From Microbacterium esteraromaticum (lineage in GTDB: Bacteria > Actinomycetota > Actinomycetes > Actinomycetales > Microbacteriaceae): a stretch of DNA of 64,000 bases. Location of the stretch: positions 1,612,001 through 1,676,000 of the forward strand of contig NZ_JAFBBS010000001.1 in assembly GCF_016907315.1 (NCBI RefSeq), read 5' to 3'. The notes beneath the pieces were generated by a model, which saw nothing but the letters and a program-made list of their open reading frames with translations, had not been told where the DNA came from and searched no databases. The translations under genes and the position numbers were made by a program. Below, piece after piece: positions 43,010 to 51,593 of this stretch; the stretch's first letter is position 1; the number at the start of each line of letters is the position of its first letter.

Positions 43010-43909
43010 ATGAGCGACCTCACTCCCCCTCCTCCGCCTGAGCCCGCTCGTGTTCCCTCCGGATCACCGGATCCGGCGGTACCGCCGATGCAGCCGCCGG
43101 CAGCTAACCCGTCTGCACCTGTCGCGCCTCCGGTCTATGCGCCGCCCCCGGCACCGCCGAGCGCTCCGCTCTACGGCGAGCCCACCTACCCGCAGCCGTC
43201 GGTGCCCGTCTACGGAGACCCCGGGTACCCGCAGATCCCGACGCCGGCGTACGGTGCGCCTCCGCAGGCCCCCGGGCAGTATGCGTACGCCGCCGCGCCG
43301 CAGCCGATCGGCCTGCGCCCTCTGCGCGGCATCGGCACGGCGACGCGCTGGCTGATCGCGGCGACCGCCATCGCGACCCTGATCACGATGGCCGTCGAGC
43401 TGTGGGGCATCTCGCTGCTCGACTCGTTCGCCTCGGGAGCCGTCGGGCCAGGGGCCCTGCAGGCCTACGATTCCGCGTCGCTGGCACTGGCGGGTCTCAC
43501 CGGTCTCATCACGATCGCGGCGGGCGTCTGCTGGCTGATCTGGCAGCACCGTGCGGCGTCGTCGGTGCCGCCGGCGTCGTTGCGCCGTTCACCCGGCTGG
43601 CACGTGGGGTCGTGGTTCATTCCGGTGGTGGCCTGGTGGTTCCCGTTCCAGAACATGAAGGACATCGTGCGCGGATCTCACGCCGCGGTCAGCGGCGGGA
43701 TGCTCGGCGGATGGTGGGCCCTGTGGATCGCGACGGGCGTGGCCTCGGCCGTGTCGGCGCGGATGACGACGGCGGCCGACTCCGTGCCGTCGTTGACCGC
43801 GGCGATCGGGGTGTCGGTCGTGGGCGACGTCCTGTGGATCGCGGCCGCGGCATTCGCCTGGATGGTCGTCTCGCGCATCACGAAGACGATCGACCCCGGA
43901 TTCCGGTGA
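43010..43909 (+). CDS. DUF4328 domain membrane protein
   Basis: This 299-residue protein begins with about 95 residues of disordered Pro/Tyr/Ala-rich sequence, followed by four membrane helices typical of DUF4328 (WLIAATAIATLI, WHVGSWFIPVVAWWFPFQNM, LGGWWALWIA and a final helix). Function is unknown. AAGGATC precedes the ATG. Confidence 0.82.
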   Translation: MSDLTPPPPPEPARVPSGSPDPAVPPMQPPAANPSAPVAPPVYAPPPAPPSAPLYGEPTYPQPSVPVYGDPGYPQIPTPAYGAPPQAPGQYAYAAAPQPIGLRPLRGIGTATRWLIAATAIATLITMAVELWGISLLDSFASGAVGPGALQAYDSASLALAGLTGLITIAAGVCWLIWQHRAASSVPPASLRRSPGWHVGSWFIPVVAWWFPFQNMKDIVRGSHAAVSGGMLGGWWALWIATGVASAVSARMTTAADSVPSLTAAIGVSVVGDVLWIAAAAFAWMVVSRITKTIDPGFR

Positions 43910-44010
43910 CGGTCACCGTCTGCCTGGGCGACCACGGCGCACTGTGCAGCATTCGCGCCACGCGGTCAACCACCCCGCCGGGCGGTGTGAGCGCCGCTTA
44001 GGCTCGCCGC

Positions 44011-45198
44011 ATGGCCCTGTTCCGACGAGACCGCCCGCAACACGTCCTGATCGAATCTCCGACCGTCGACCCCCGTGCGACCCGCCCGCCGTGGAGCCTC
44101 TGGGCCGACGGCTTCGGGCGGCTCGGCATCCGCTCGATCCAGATCATCGTCATCGTGGCGGTCGCCGCGGCGATCGTCTTCGTCATCCAGTACCTCACCC
44201 TGGTGACCATCCCGCTCGCGATCGCACTGATCCTCGCGTGCGCTTTCGCACCTGCCATGAACTGGCTGCGCCGGCGACGCGTGCCGGATCTGCCGGCGAC
44301 GATCATCACCCTCTTCGCCATCGTCGCCGTGCTCAGCGGCCTGAGCTGGCTGATCGTCTGGGCCGTTCGGAATCAGTGGGACGACCTGTACGAGCAGGCT
44401 CAGCAGGGCATCCAGCACCTGATCGAATGGACCGAGACGCTGCCGTTCCAGCTCTTCACCCCCGAGCAGCTCGAGGAGTGGACGGCGACGCTGACCGACT
44501 TCGTCACCAGCGCCCAGTTCGGGTCGGGCGCGCTGGCCGGCGTGGGGGCCGTCGCGAGCTTCGTGACCGGCTTCGTGCTGCTGGTCACCATCCTCTTCTT
44601 CTTCCTGAAGGACGGCCCGCAGATGTGGGAGTTCCTGCTGCGTCCGTTCCGCGGCGAGCACGAGCGCCGCGCCCGCCGGATCGGCCACAAAACGGTCGGG
44701 GTGCTGGGGTCGTATGTGCGCGGCACGGCGACAGTGGCGCTGGTCGATGCCGTCGGCATCCTGATCGGCCTGCTCATCCTTCAGGTGCCCCTGGCCATCC
44801 CGCTCGCGGTGCTCGTCTTCCTGCTGGCGTTCATCCCGATCGTGGGTGCGACGCTCGCCGGAGTGCTCGCGGCTCTCGTCGCCCTGGTCGCGAACGGCTG
44901 GATCAACGCGCTCCTGGTCGTCGGCGTCGTCGTGCTCGTGAACCAGCTCGAGGGCAACCTGCTGCAGCCCTTCCTGATGGGCCGGACGATGAAGCTGCAC
45001 GCGTTCGTGATCCTGGTGGCCCTCGCTGTCGGCACGGCCCTCAGCGGCCTCATCGGAGCCGTGCTCGCGGTGCCCGTCACGGCCGCCGTGTGGGGCATCG
45101 TCCAGGTGTGGGACGGCGACGATCTGCCGGTGAGCTGGGCGCGAAGGAAGCGCCGCGAACCCGACCCGTCGAAGAGCACAGCCGTCGAGGTGGCCTGA
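44011..45198 (+). CDS. AI-2E family transporter
   Basis: This 395-residue protein of the UPF0118/AI-2E family (PF01594) has paired N-terminal helices, a long extracytoplasmic amphipathic stretch (about 120-190) and a C-terminal set of helices with LAFIPIVGATLAG and LEGNLLQPFLMGRTMKLHAF, the family signature. Members are reported to export quorum signals or exchange sodium and protons. Substrate is unknown. It converges on dnaB. Confidence 0.88.
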   Translation: MALFRRDRPQHVLIESPTVDPRATRPPWSLWADGFGRLGIRSIQIIVIVAVAAAIVFVIQYLTLVTIPLAIALILACAFAPAMNWLRRRRVPDLPATIITLFAIVAVLSGLSWLIVWAVRNQWDDLYEQAQQGIQHLIEWTETLPFQLFTPEQLEEWTATLTDFVTSAQFGSGALAGVGAVASFVTGFVLLVTILFFFLKDGPQMWEFLLRPFRGEHERRARRIGHKTVGVLGSYVRGTATVALVDAVGILIGLLILQVPLAIPLAVLVFLLAFIPIVGATLAGVLAALVALVANGWINALLVVGVVVLVNQLEGNLLQPFLMGRTMKLHAFVILVALAVGTALSGLIGAVLAVPVTAAVWGIVQVWDGDDLPVSWARRKRREPDPSKSTAVEVA

Positions 45199-45242
45199 GT
45201 GGTCCTTCGGCCTCGGGGCCTCACGGGAATCGCACCCGGCTT

Positions 45243-45269
45243 CTCCCGCCCGGCTCGATCCGGCGGGAG
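45243..45269. terminator. Hairpin between converging genes
   Basis: CTCCCGCCCGG (45243-45253) pairs with CCGGCGGGAG (45260-45269) except for one bulged C. It lies in the 79-bp gap between the AI-2E transporter gene and dnaB. There is no strong U-tract. Confidence 0.6.
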
Positions 45270-45277
45270 GAGCTCGC

Positions 45278-46669
45278 TCAGTTGAAGTCGCCGCCTCCGC
45301 CGCCGAAGTCGCCAGGCGCCATGTCCTTGAACCGCGAGTAGTGGCCCTGGAAGGCGACGGTGATCGTCGCGGTGGGACCGTTTCGGTGCTTGGCGACGAT
45401 CAGATCGGCCTCGCCCGGGCGGATGTCCTTGTCGTATGCGGCCTCACGATGCAGCAGGATCACCATGTCGGCATCCTGCTCGATCGAGCCCGACTCACGC
45501 AGGTCGCTGATCGCCGGCTTCTTGTCTGAGCGCTGCTCGGCACCACGGTTCAGCTGCGACAGCGCGATCACGGGCACCTGCAGCTCTTTCGCGAGCAGCT
45601 TGAGGGCGCGCGAGAACTCCGAGACCTCCTGCTGACGCGACTCGACGCGCTTGCCGCTCGTCATCAGCTGCAGGTAGTCGATCACCACGAGCCTCAGGCC
45701 GGCGCGCTGCTTCAGCCGTCGGCACTTGGCGCGGATCTCGACGAGCGTCATGTTCGGGCTGTCGTCGATGTAGAGCGGAGCATCGTTGATGCGACCACGG
45801 GTCGCGGCGACGGTGGTCCAGTCGCGAGGGTCGAGGGTTCCCTTGCGCATGTTCTGCAGGGGGATCGCGCCCTCGGCGCTGAGCAGACGCATGGCGATCT
45901 CGCTCTTGCCCATCTCGAGCGAGAAGAAGATCGACGGCTCGTTGTGGCCGATCGACGCGGCGCGGGCGAAGTCGAGCGCGAGCGTGGACTTACCCATTGC
46001 CGGTCGTGCGGCGACGACGATCATCTGACCGCCGTGCAGGCCGTTGGTCAGTTCATCGAGCTCGCGGAAGCCGGTCGGGATGCCGGTCATCGTGCCGTCT
46101 CGGCCGTTGGCCGCCTCGATCTCTTCGACGGCGGCGTCGACGGCGACGGTGAGCGGCACGTAGTCTTCGGCGGTCTCTGAACCGGTGACCGAGTAGATCT
46201 CGGCCTGCGCGTTGTTGACGATGTCGGCCGCGTCGCCTTCGCCCGCGTAGCCGAGCTGGACGATGCGCGTGCCGGCGTCGACCAGGCGACGCAGGATCGC
46301 GCGCTCGGAGACGATGCCCGCGTAGTAGCCGGCGTTCGCCGCTGTCGGCACGATCGAGGTGAGCGTGTGCAGGTAGTCGGCACCGCCCGCGCGACCCAGC
46401 TCACCTGTCTTGATGAGCTCGTCGGTGACGGCGACGACGTCGGTCGGCTCACCGTGCGAGTACAGCGAGAGGATCGCCTCGAAGATGAGCTCATGCTTCG
46501 GCACGTAGAAGTCGGCGCCCTTGAGCGTCTCGATCACATCGGCGACGGCGTCTTTCGAGAGGAGCATGCCACCCAGGGCGCTCTGCTCTGCGAGAAGGTC
46601 GTGCGGAGGGGTCCGCTCAGGGGGGCGCGTTCCGCCCAGACGCTCGTCTGAGATATCTGCGATCGACAC
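45278..46669 (-). CDS. dnaB: Replicative DNA helicase
   Basis: This 463-residue hexameric helicase unwinds DNA ahead of the replication fork. The N-terminal domain (about 20-125; PPHDLLAEQSALGGMLL) is followed by the RecA-like core with Walker A ARPAMGKST (about 232), Walker B LVVIDYLQLM (about 340), LSQLNRGAEQR and the final HRNGPTATI. No intein interrupts it. GTG 46669 has GGAGGAG 6 bases upstream, and the apparent longer frame is discarded. It is separated from rplI by 5.3 kb holding three secreted-protein genes. Confidence 0.95.
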   Translation of the reverse strand: MSIADISDERLGGTRPPERTPPHDLLAEQSALGGMLLSKDAVADVIETLKGADFYVPKHELIFEAILSLYSHGEPTDVVAVTDELIKTGELGRAGGADYLHTLTSIVPTAANAGYYAGIVSERAILRRLVDAGTRIVQLGYAGEGDAADIVNNAQAEIYSVTGSETAEDYVPLTVAVDAAVEEIEAANGRDGTMTGIPTGFRELDELTNGLHGGQMIVVAARPAMGKSTLALDFARAASIGHNEPSIFFSLEMGKSEIAMRLLSAEGAIPLQNMRKGTLDPRDWTTVAATRGRINDAPLYIDDSPNMTLVEIRAKCRRLKQRAGLRLVVIDYLQLMTSGKRVESRQQEVSEFSRALKLLAKELQVPVIALSQLNRGAEQRSDKKPAISDLRESGSIEQDADMVILLHREAAYDKDIRPGEADLIVAKHRNGPTATITVAFQGHYSRFKDMAPGDFGGGGGDFN

Positions 46670-46797
46670 CGTGCTCCTCCCCGGCCGGCGCGACTCGCCG
46701 CCCGTCACCGACCCCTGCGACCGGCTGGGTGATCGGCTGCAGGCACAAGCAGAGCACCCACCACCGACATCCGGTCTCCCCAAAGCTAGAAGCCGAG

Positions 46798-46961
46798 TTA
46801 TCCCCATGCAACCGGGCCTGTGGATAACTCTGTGGAGAGGATGCGGAGAACTCTGGTGTGTCTGTGCAGAACGACTGTGGACAACCCGGTGGAGAGTTTC
46901 ACTTCCCACATCTTTTTTAGCGCTTGATCGGGTTTTCTCTTGTTCCCCACCCTGTGGATGA
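46798..46961. other. Cluster of DnaA boxes
   Basis: Within 164 bp of non-coding DNA there are a perfect box TGTGGATAA (46819-46827, complement TTATCCACA), the actinobacterial form TGTGGACAA (46876-46884, complement TTGTCCACA), and near-matches TTATCCCCA (46798-46806), TGTGGAGAG (46831-46839) and TGTGGATGA (46953-46961). An AT-rich stretch (46907-46948, with CATCTTTTTT and GGTTTTCTCTTG) lies between boxes. It could be an origin-like element or a DnaA-regulated dnaB promoter. Confidence 0.7.
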
Positions 46962-47167
46962 GATTCCGCTTCAACGTGAGATTTAAGGTTTGCTCAGGCC
47001 GCGAGCCGATGTGAAGAACCTGGGGAAAGTCAAGTGCGAATACGTCCCGGGCGCGGCGGCCTTCACGCACCCGCTCCGTCATGTGGACTTCTCGCCACGG
47101 CCGCGGTAGATTCTCCCGGTCGAGCTACGTCCGCCCGCCTAGGGACGACTCACCGGGGAGATGTTCC

Positions 47168-48190
47168 GTGCGATTCGCATCTGCAGATCGCCGCAGCCTG
47201 TGGCTGTGGTGTGGTCTCGGCGTCTTCGCATGGCTGATGCTCGCGTCGATCCTCGGGGCTTCGCAGGCGTCGGCCGCTGAGCGACCGGATGCCGCCCCCG
47301 GTGCCTCCGCGTCTGCTGCTGCGCAGCAGCGGGCGAGTCACAGCGACGAGGGCAGGGCGACACCGGCCGAACGCCCGGCGCGGACGGCCGGCCCCGCCGC
47401 CGCCACCAAGCAGGTGACGCCGCGCGCCGAGAAGGCCGCCGCGCCGATGCAGAAGACACCAGCGCCCGTCAAGAAGGCCACAGCCTCGATCGAGAGGGCA
47501 GCAGCGCCCGTCAAGAAGGCCACAGCCTCGATCGAGAAGGCAGCAGCGCCCGTCAAGAAGGCGACCGCGTCGATCGAGAAGGCAGCAGCGCCCGTCAAGA
47601 AGGCGACCGCGTCTGCGAAGAACACGGCTGCCGCGAGCAGCGCGCTCGGTTCCGCCCTGGCCGCCGTGTCTGACAACGCTCGAGGCGACGACAAGGCGAT
47701 GCAGAGCAGCCACGCGCTCGCGATGCAGAAGAGCGACGTCGGCGTCTCTCCCGCCTCCCCTCAGGCAGCAGCGGCCGGCGCACGTCAGGGCCAGGAAGAA
47801 GACGCAGCGCACACCTCGCGCGGTCACGCGGAGGCCCGCGCGGTCACCGGCCATGCCGAGCGAGCGGTCACCGTCGGCACCCACCACAGCTCGAAGCCGT
47901 TTAAGGCCCCCCACACATCCGCCGCTGCCCCGGCGACCGCATCGACCGCCGCTCCCGTGATCGCCGCCGAGTCGGCGCCTGTCGAGGGCCCGGTGCCCGG
48001 CCCGGCATCGAGCACAGCAGCCTCGAGCGGATGCGCCGCCGCATCCGGAGCATCCTCGATCCTGTCCCTGGCTGGAGAGGTCACGGGTCTCGCATCCCGC
48101 CACGGCCTCATCCGTCTCAACTCCTTCGCCAATGCGGCAGACCGGCCACTCGCCGGGCCCGCCGCGGCCACCGACTGTCGCCCTGACTGA
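47168..48190 (+). CDS. Secreted Ala/Lys-rich repeat protein
   Basis: This 340-residue protein begins with an arginine-containing signal peptide (RSLWLWCGLGVFAWLMLASI, cleavage after ASQASA). It has four 14-residue tandem repeats of APVKKATASIEKAA, like histone-tail or wall-binding Lys/Ala segments, then a disordered His/Ala/Pro-rich region. The C-terminal part is hydrophobic in patches (SILSLAGEVTGL) and carries two cysteines (GCAAASG and the final TDC). No sortase motif is seen. GTG 47168 follows CGGGGAGATG. It is the first of three consecutive secreted proteins. Confidence 0.65.
   Translation: MRFASADRRSLWLWCGLGVFAWLMLASILGASQASAAERPDAAPGASASAAAQQRASHSDEGRATPAERPARTAGPAAATKQVTPRAEKAAAPMQKTPAPVKKATASIERAAAPVKKATASIEKAAAPVKKATASIEKAAAPVKKATASAKNTAAASSALGSALAAVSDNARGDDKAMQSSHALAMQKSDVGVSPASPQAAAAGARQGQEEDAAHTSRGHAEARAVTGHAERAVTVGTHHSSKPFKAPHTSAAAPATASTAAPVIAAESAPVEGPVPGPASSTAASSGCAAASGASSILSLAGEVTGLASRHGLIRLNSFANAADRPLAGPAAATDCRPD
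47462..47629 (+). repeat. Four 42-bp tandem repeats
   Basis: Units starting at 47462, 47504, 47546 and 47588 encode APVKKATASIE(R/K)AA. Units 1-2 share AAGGCCACAGCC and units 3-4 share AAGGCGACCGCG, suggesting successive duplications. The fourth unit ends divergently (SAKNTAA). Confidence 0.85.
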
Positions 48191-48237
48191 TTCTCGAGTC
48201 GCACCACCACCCGCTCGACACTCACTCAGGAGCTCTC

Positions 48238-48294
48238 ATGCGCGCAACCGCGCACCGCGCCCATTCCGGCGCCGGCCGCAGCATCCCGGCCTGA
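48238..48294 (+). CDS. 18-codon mini reading frame with strong ribosome site
   Basis: ATG 48238 follows CAGGAGCTCTC, almost the same leader (CAGGAGTTCTCTC) as the chaplin-like gene at 49734. It encodes only MRATAHRAHSGAGRSIPA before TGA. It could be a regulatory upstream peptide or the remnant 5' end of a lost paralogue. Translation is unproven. Confidence 0.3.
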   Translation: MRATAHRAHSGAGRSIPA

Positions 48295-48467
48295 CGACTC
48301 CCGTCGGCAGAGCGCCCGCCTTCGGGGGAGGGCCTGGCGCCGCCGACGGCGCGGCGTCGATCTGCAGGTGATTCTCCCCAGTCTCACCTGCATTCGACGC
48401 CCCTGGGCGATCATGGACCCCCTCTCCATGACCGCCCTCATGGCGGATCGGCTTTCCTGCCTCCGCC

Positions 48468-48508
48468 GCGGCGGGTGTCTCGCTCCCACTTCGCGAGACA
48501 CCCGCCGC
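48468..48508. terminator. Strong perfect hairpin in the 48.2-48.6 kb gap
   Basis: The 16-base arms GCGGCGGGTGTCTCGC (48468-48483) and its exact complement (48493-48508) flank a 9-base loop and are followed by CTCTTCTCCTCTC. It lies 110 bp before the next secreted-protein gene and probably terminates transcription from the first one. The rest of the 428-bp gap shows nothing recognisable apart from the mini reading frame. Confidence 0.6.
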
Positions 48509-48618
48509 ACCTCTTCTCCTCTCCGGATCTCGGCCCTCACAGGGGGTGGACTCCGTCGGCGACGTGCGGTAACGTCTCGCGAACAAGCCGAAGTATCGGA
48601 TGTACGGGGACGACAGTC

Positions 48619-49650
48619 ATGGGCGACGAGACGACCGGGCGCCGCATTCCTGCGGTGTACCTCTGGGGTGCTCTCGTCGTGCTCGCCTGGGTCGCGCTGA
48701 CAGCCCTCGTCGGCGGCGGCGGAGCCAAGGCGGATGAGTCGTCCGACACCCCGCTCTCGGGGCTGACGTCGCTCGTCGGCGACACGGTGGACGACGTCGT
48801 CGCTCCTGTCGCCAAGACCACGACGAAGACGGTCGACCAGGTCGCCGCCCCCGTCACTCAGAGCGTCCAGAAGGTCGTGTCGAAGACGACCTCGACGGTG
48901 GCCGCCGCCCCGGTGGTCGGCAAGCCCGTCGCCGAGACGGTCGCGAAGACCGCTGACACCGTCACCACGGTCACCAAGACGGTCGAGAAGGTCGCTTCGT
49001 CAGCGCCCGTCAGCGCGATCGTGACCCCCGTGACGGATGCTGTGCGCGACGTTCCTGTCGTCGGCGACGTGCTCGAAGACCTCGGCGCAACCGATCTGGT
49101 CGATGAGACCGCGGGCGCCGTGGATGAGGTTCTCGAGACCGTTCCTCCGGTCGTCGGCAGTGCAGTCGATCCCGTCGTCGACGGGCTGCAGCCGAGTATC
49201 CCGGATGACGAGGAGCCGCAGCTCCCGGGTGTGGATGTGCCCGGCGTGAACGTGCCCGGTGTCGACCAGCCGAGCGTCGATGCGCCGACCGTCGTGGTCG
49301 ACCTGCCTGCTGCTGACGTCTCTGCGCCGTCGTCCGACCGGCAGGCGACAAGCATGGACGGGATGCGGGCGAATGCGGCATCCAGCGTCATCCCTCCGGC
49401 CGGCGACGCCATGACCGCAGATGCGACGCGCAGCGCGCCGATCGATCCCAGCGGTGGTCTGCCCACTTCTGCTCCCGGCGCCGTGACCTCGACGACATCC
49501 GCCGGCAACGGCGGGCCGGCTCCCGGCGCGAGCTCTGACACTCCTTCCACCGCGCGGGGCATCGGTGCAATGTCAACGCGCACGGGCATCCCTGCGGATG
49601 CCGCACTGCCGCCGTCTCCGGCGGGCAGCACCGACGTCTCTCCTGACTGA
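48619..49650 (+). CDS. Secreted amphipathic repeat protein
   Basis: This 343-residue protein has an N-terminal export helix (VYLWGALVVLAWVALTALV, ending near GGAKA). About 130 residues of Val/Thr/Pro/Lys repeats follow (VAAPVTQSVQKVVSKTT and VAETVAKTADTVTTVT), predicted to be amphipathic. Next comes a segment of short PGV-type repeats (GVDVPGVNVPGVDQP), and a disordered Ser/Thr/Ala-rich tail. There is no sortase motif or C-terminal helix, so it is probably released or bound to a partner. It is the middle gene of the secreted-protein trio. No family is recognised. Confidence 0.6.
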   Translation: MGDETTGRRIPAVYLWGALVVLAWVALTALVGGGGAKADESSDTPLSGLTSLVGDTVDDVVAPVAKTTTKTVDQVAAPVTQSVQKVVSKTTSTVAAAPVVGKPVAETVAKTADTVTTVTKTVEKVASSAPVSAIVTPVTDAVRDVPVVGDVLEDLGATDLVDETAGAVDEVLETVPPVVGSAVDPVVDGLQPSIPDDEEPQLPGVDVPGVNVPGVDQPSVDAPTVVVDLPAADVSAPSSDRQATSMDGMRANAASSVIPPAGDAMTADATRSAPIDPSGGLPTSAPGAVTSTTSAGNGGPAPGASSDTPSTARGIGAMSTRTGIPADAALPPSPAGSTDVSPD

Positions 49651-49733
49651 CGAGAGGGCGGCCGATCCTCGGATCGGCAAGCCCGGCCGCACGACCGTGC
49701 GGTCTCACACTCGTACAGATCAGGAGTTCTCTC

Positions 49734-51458
49734 ATGAACAAGCAAGTCAAGTACGCCCTGTGGGGCGTGCTGCTGGCCGGCGGCGTCTCGCTGCTCGGCG
49801 CGTCGGCCGCGAACGCGGCCGAGACCAACGGAGACGATGGTCTCCTCTCGGGCACCCAGATCGTCGCTCCGGTCACGGCACCGGTGAACGTCATCGGCAA
49901 TGCCGTGTCGGTGCTCGGCACCAGCGAGGCCGAATCAGGCGCGGATGCTGCACCTGCGGCCCCCGCACCCGCTCCCGCTCCCGCGCCTGCCGCGGAGACG
50001 AGCGGGAACGATGGCATCGGCTCTGGCACCCAAGCCGTGGTCGAGGTCGACGCACCGGTGACGGTGTCGGGCAATGCGGTGAGCGTGCTCGGCGAGTCGT
50101 CTGCCGAGTCGGCTCCGGCCGCAGCGCCGGCACCTGCTCCGGCGCCTGCTCCCACCGCGACCACCTCGGGTTCCGACGGCCTGCTGTCAGGCACGCAGGG
50201 TGTCGTGTCGGTGAACGTGCCGATCACGGTCACTGACAACGCGGTCTCGGTGCTCGGCGAGTCGGCTGCATCCAGCGGCACCACCGGCACCACGACCCAG
50301 CCGGGCACGGGCGGGGCCGACGCCACCACCGACGGCACCGACAGCGCCCTCGGAGGCACCCAGGTGCTCGCACCCATCACCGCACCGGTCACCGTCGGGG
50401 GCAACGCCATCTCCGTCCTCGGAGAATCCGCCGTCACCGGCGGCACCACCGGCACCACGACCCAGCCCGGCTCGGGCGGGGCCGACGCCACCACCGGCGG
50501 CACCGACAGCGCCCTCGGAGGCACCCAGGTGCTCGCACCCATCACCGCACCCGTGAACGTCGGGGGCAACGCCATCTCCGTCCTCGGAGAATCCGCCGTC
50601 ACCGGCGGCACCACCGGCACCACGACCCAGCCCGGCACGGGCGGGGCCGACGCCACCACCGACGGCACCGACAGCACCCTCGGAGGCACCCAGGTGCTCG
50701 CACCCATCACCGCACCGGTCAACGTCGGAGGCAACGCCATCTCCGTCCTCGGAGAATCCGCCGTCACCGGCGACACCACCGGCACCACCGGCACCACCGC
50801 ACCCACGGGCGCAGCCGGCACCGACGCCACCACCGGCGGCACCGACAGCGCCCTCGGAGGCACCCAGGTGCTCGCACCCATCACCGCACCGGTCAACGTC
50901 GGGGGCAATGCCATCTCCGTCCTCGGAGAATCCGCCGTCACCGGCGGCACCACCGGCACCACGACCCAGCCCGGCTCGGGCGGGGCCGTGACCGACGGTG
51001 GAGGCTCGCTACTCGGTGGCACGCAGATCCTCCTGCCGATCACTGCACCGATCACCATCGGCGGCAACGCCATCTCGGTGATCGGCGAGAGCACGGTGGA
51101 CGTGCCTGGCACCACTCCGGGCACCGACCCGGGAACGGACCCCGGAACGGACCCCGGTACTGACCCGGGCACTGACCCCGGCACCGACCCGGGCACCGAC
51201 CCCGGCACCGACCCGGGCACCGACCCCGGCACCGACCCCGGAACGGACCCGGGCACCGACCCCGGCACTGACCCTGGTACGGACCCCGGCACTGAGGGCA
51301 TGAACTCGCCGCGTCACTCAGCCGTGGCCGCGCCCATGGCTGGTGCGCCGGCCCTGGCGATGACCGGCGGCGGCGACATGGCTCCTGCGCTGGCTCTGCT
51401 GGCCGGTCTCATGCTGCTGATCGGAGGATCTCTGATCCGTCGCGCTCGCGCGGCCTGA
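49734..51458 (+). CDS. Chaplin-like repeat protein with TDPG stalk and LAMTG wall anchor
   Basis: This 574-residue protein has a signal peptide cleaved near SAANAAE. Eight repeats follow, of the form GTQVLAPITAPVNVGGNAIS plus VLGES, which match the core of Streptomyces chaplins (PVNVCGNSVSVIG-like) but lack cysteines. Pro/Ala or Thr/Gly linkers separate them, and repeats 4-7 are nearly identical. A stalk of about fifteen TDPG units follows, then LAMTG (residues 541-545; LAxTG is the sortase E motif), a hydrophobic helix and RRARAA. Long chaplins in Streptomyces are anchored by sortase E. A wall-bound functional amyloid is inferred. CAGGAGTTC precedes the ATG. Confidence 0.78.
   Translation: MNKQVKYALWGVLLAGGVSLLGASAANAAETNGDDGLLSGTQIVAPVTAPVNVIGNAVSVLGTSEAESGADAAPAAPAPAPAPAPAAETSGNDGIGSGTQAVVEVDAPVTVSGNAVSVLGESSAESAPAAAPAPAPAPAPTATTSGSDGLLSGTQGVVSVNVPITVTDNAVSVLGESAASSGTTGTTTQPGTGGADATTDGTDSALGGTQVLAPITAPVTVGGNAISVLGESAVTGGTTGTTTQPGSGGADATTGGTDSALGGTQVLAPITAPVNVGGNAISVLGESAVTGGTTGTTTQPGTGGADATTDGTDSTLGGTQVLAPITAPVNVGGNAISVLGESAVTGDTTGTTGTTAPTGAAGTDATTGGTDSALGGTQVLAPITAPVNVGGNAISVLGESAVTGGTTGTTTQPGSGGAVTDGGGSLLGGTQILLPITAPITIGGNAISVIGESTVDVPGTTPGTDPGTDPGTDPGTDPGTDPGTDPGTDPGTDPGTDPGTDPGTDPGTDPGTDPGTDPGTEGMNSPRHSAVAAPMAGAPALAMTGGGDMAPALALLAGLMLLIGGSLIRRARAA
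50355..50940 (+). repeat. Four near-identical 165/174-bp tandem repeats in the chaplin-like gene
   Basis: Starts of the GGCACCCAGGTGCTCGCACC segment lie at 50355, 50520, 50685 and 50859, spacings of 165, 165 and 174 bp. Each codes for one chaplin-like unit plus its Thr/Gly linker. The high identity implies recent duplication or gene conversion. Confidence 0.85.
51115..51297 (+). repeat. Short tandem repeat encoding the TDPG stalk
   Basis: About fifteen 12-bp units (ACNGACCCNGGN type) code for TDPGTDPG. Synonymous variants (GGCACCGACCCG, GGAACGGACCCC, GGTACTGACCCG) are mixed, so the tract has diverged while the peptide is kept. Copy number is likely to vary between strains. Confidence 0.8.
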
Positions 51459-51593
51459 TGCACGGCCCTTGCGGCGGATGCGGCAATTGACATCGCATCC
51501 GCCGCATCGGCATGCCCACCCGCATCCCGCGCACACCACCACATCCGGAAGCACGTTCCCGCCTCTAAACACCCCCGCACGCGCCCGCGCCCG

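Noticed and set aside
45199-45277. Possible tRNA in the gap before dnaB
   Set aside because: No cloverleaf or TTCGANNC loop in the right place; the segment is a simple hairpin.
46798-46961. Calling this the chromosomal oriC outright
   Set aside because: dnaA, dnaN and rpmH are absent from the window and skew cannot be computed here, so it is listed only as a DnaA-box cluster.
50355-51297. Possible CRISPR-like array because of regular repeats
   Set aside because: The repeats are 165-bp coding units and 12-bp stalk codons in one frame, with no unique spacers and no cas genes.
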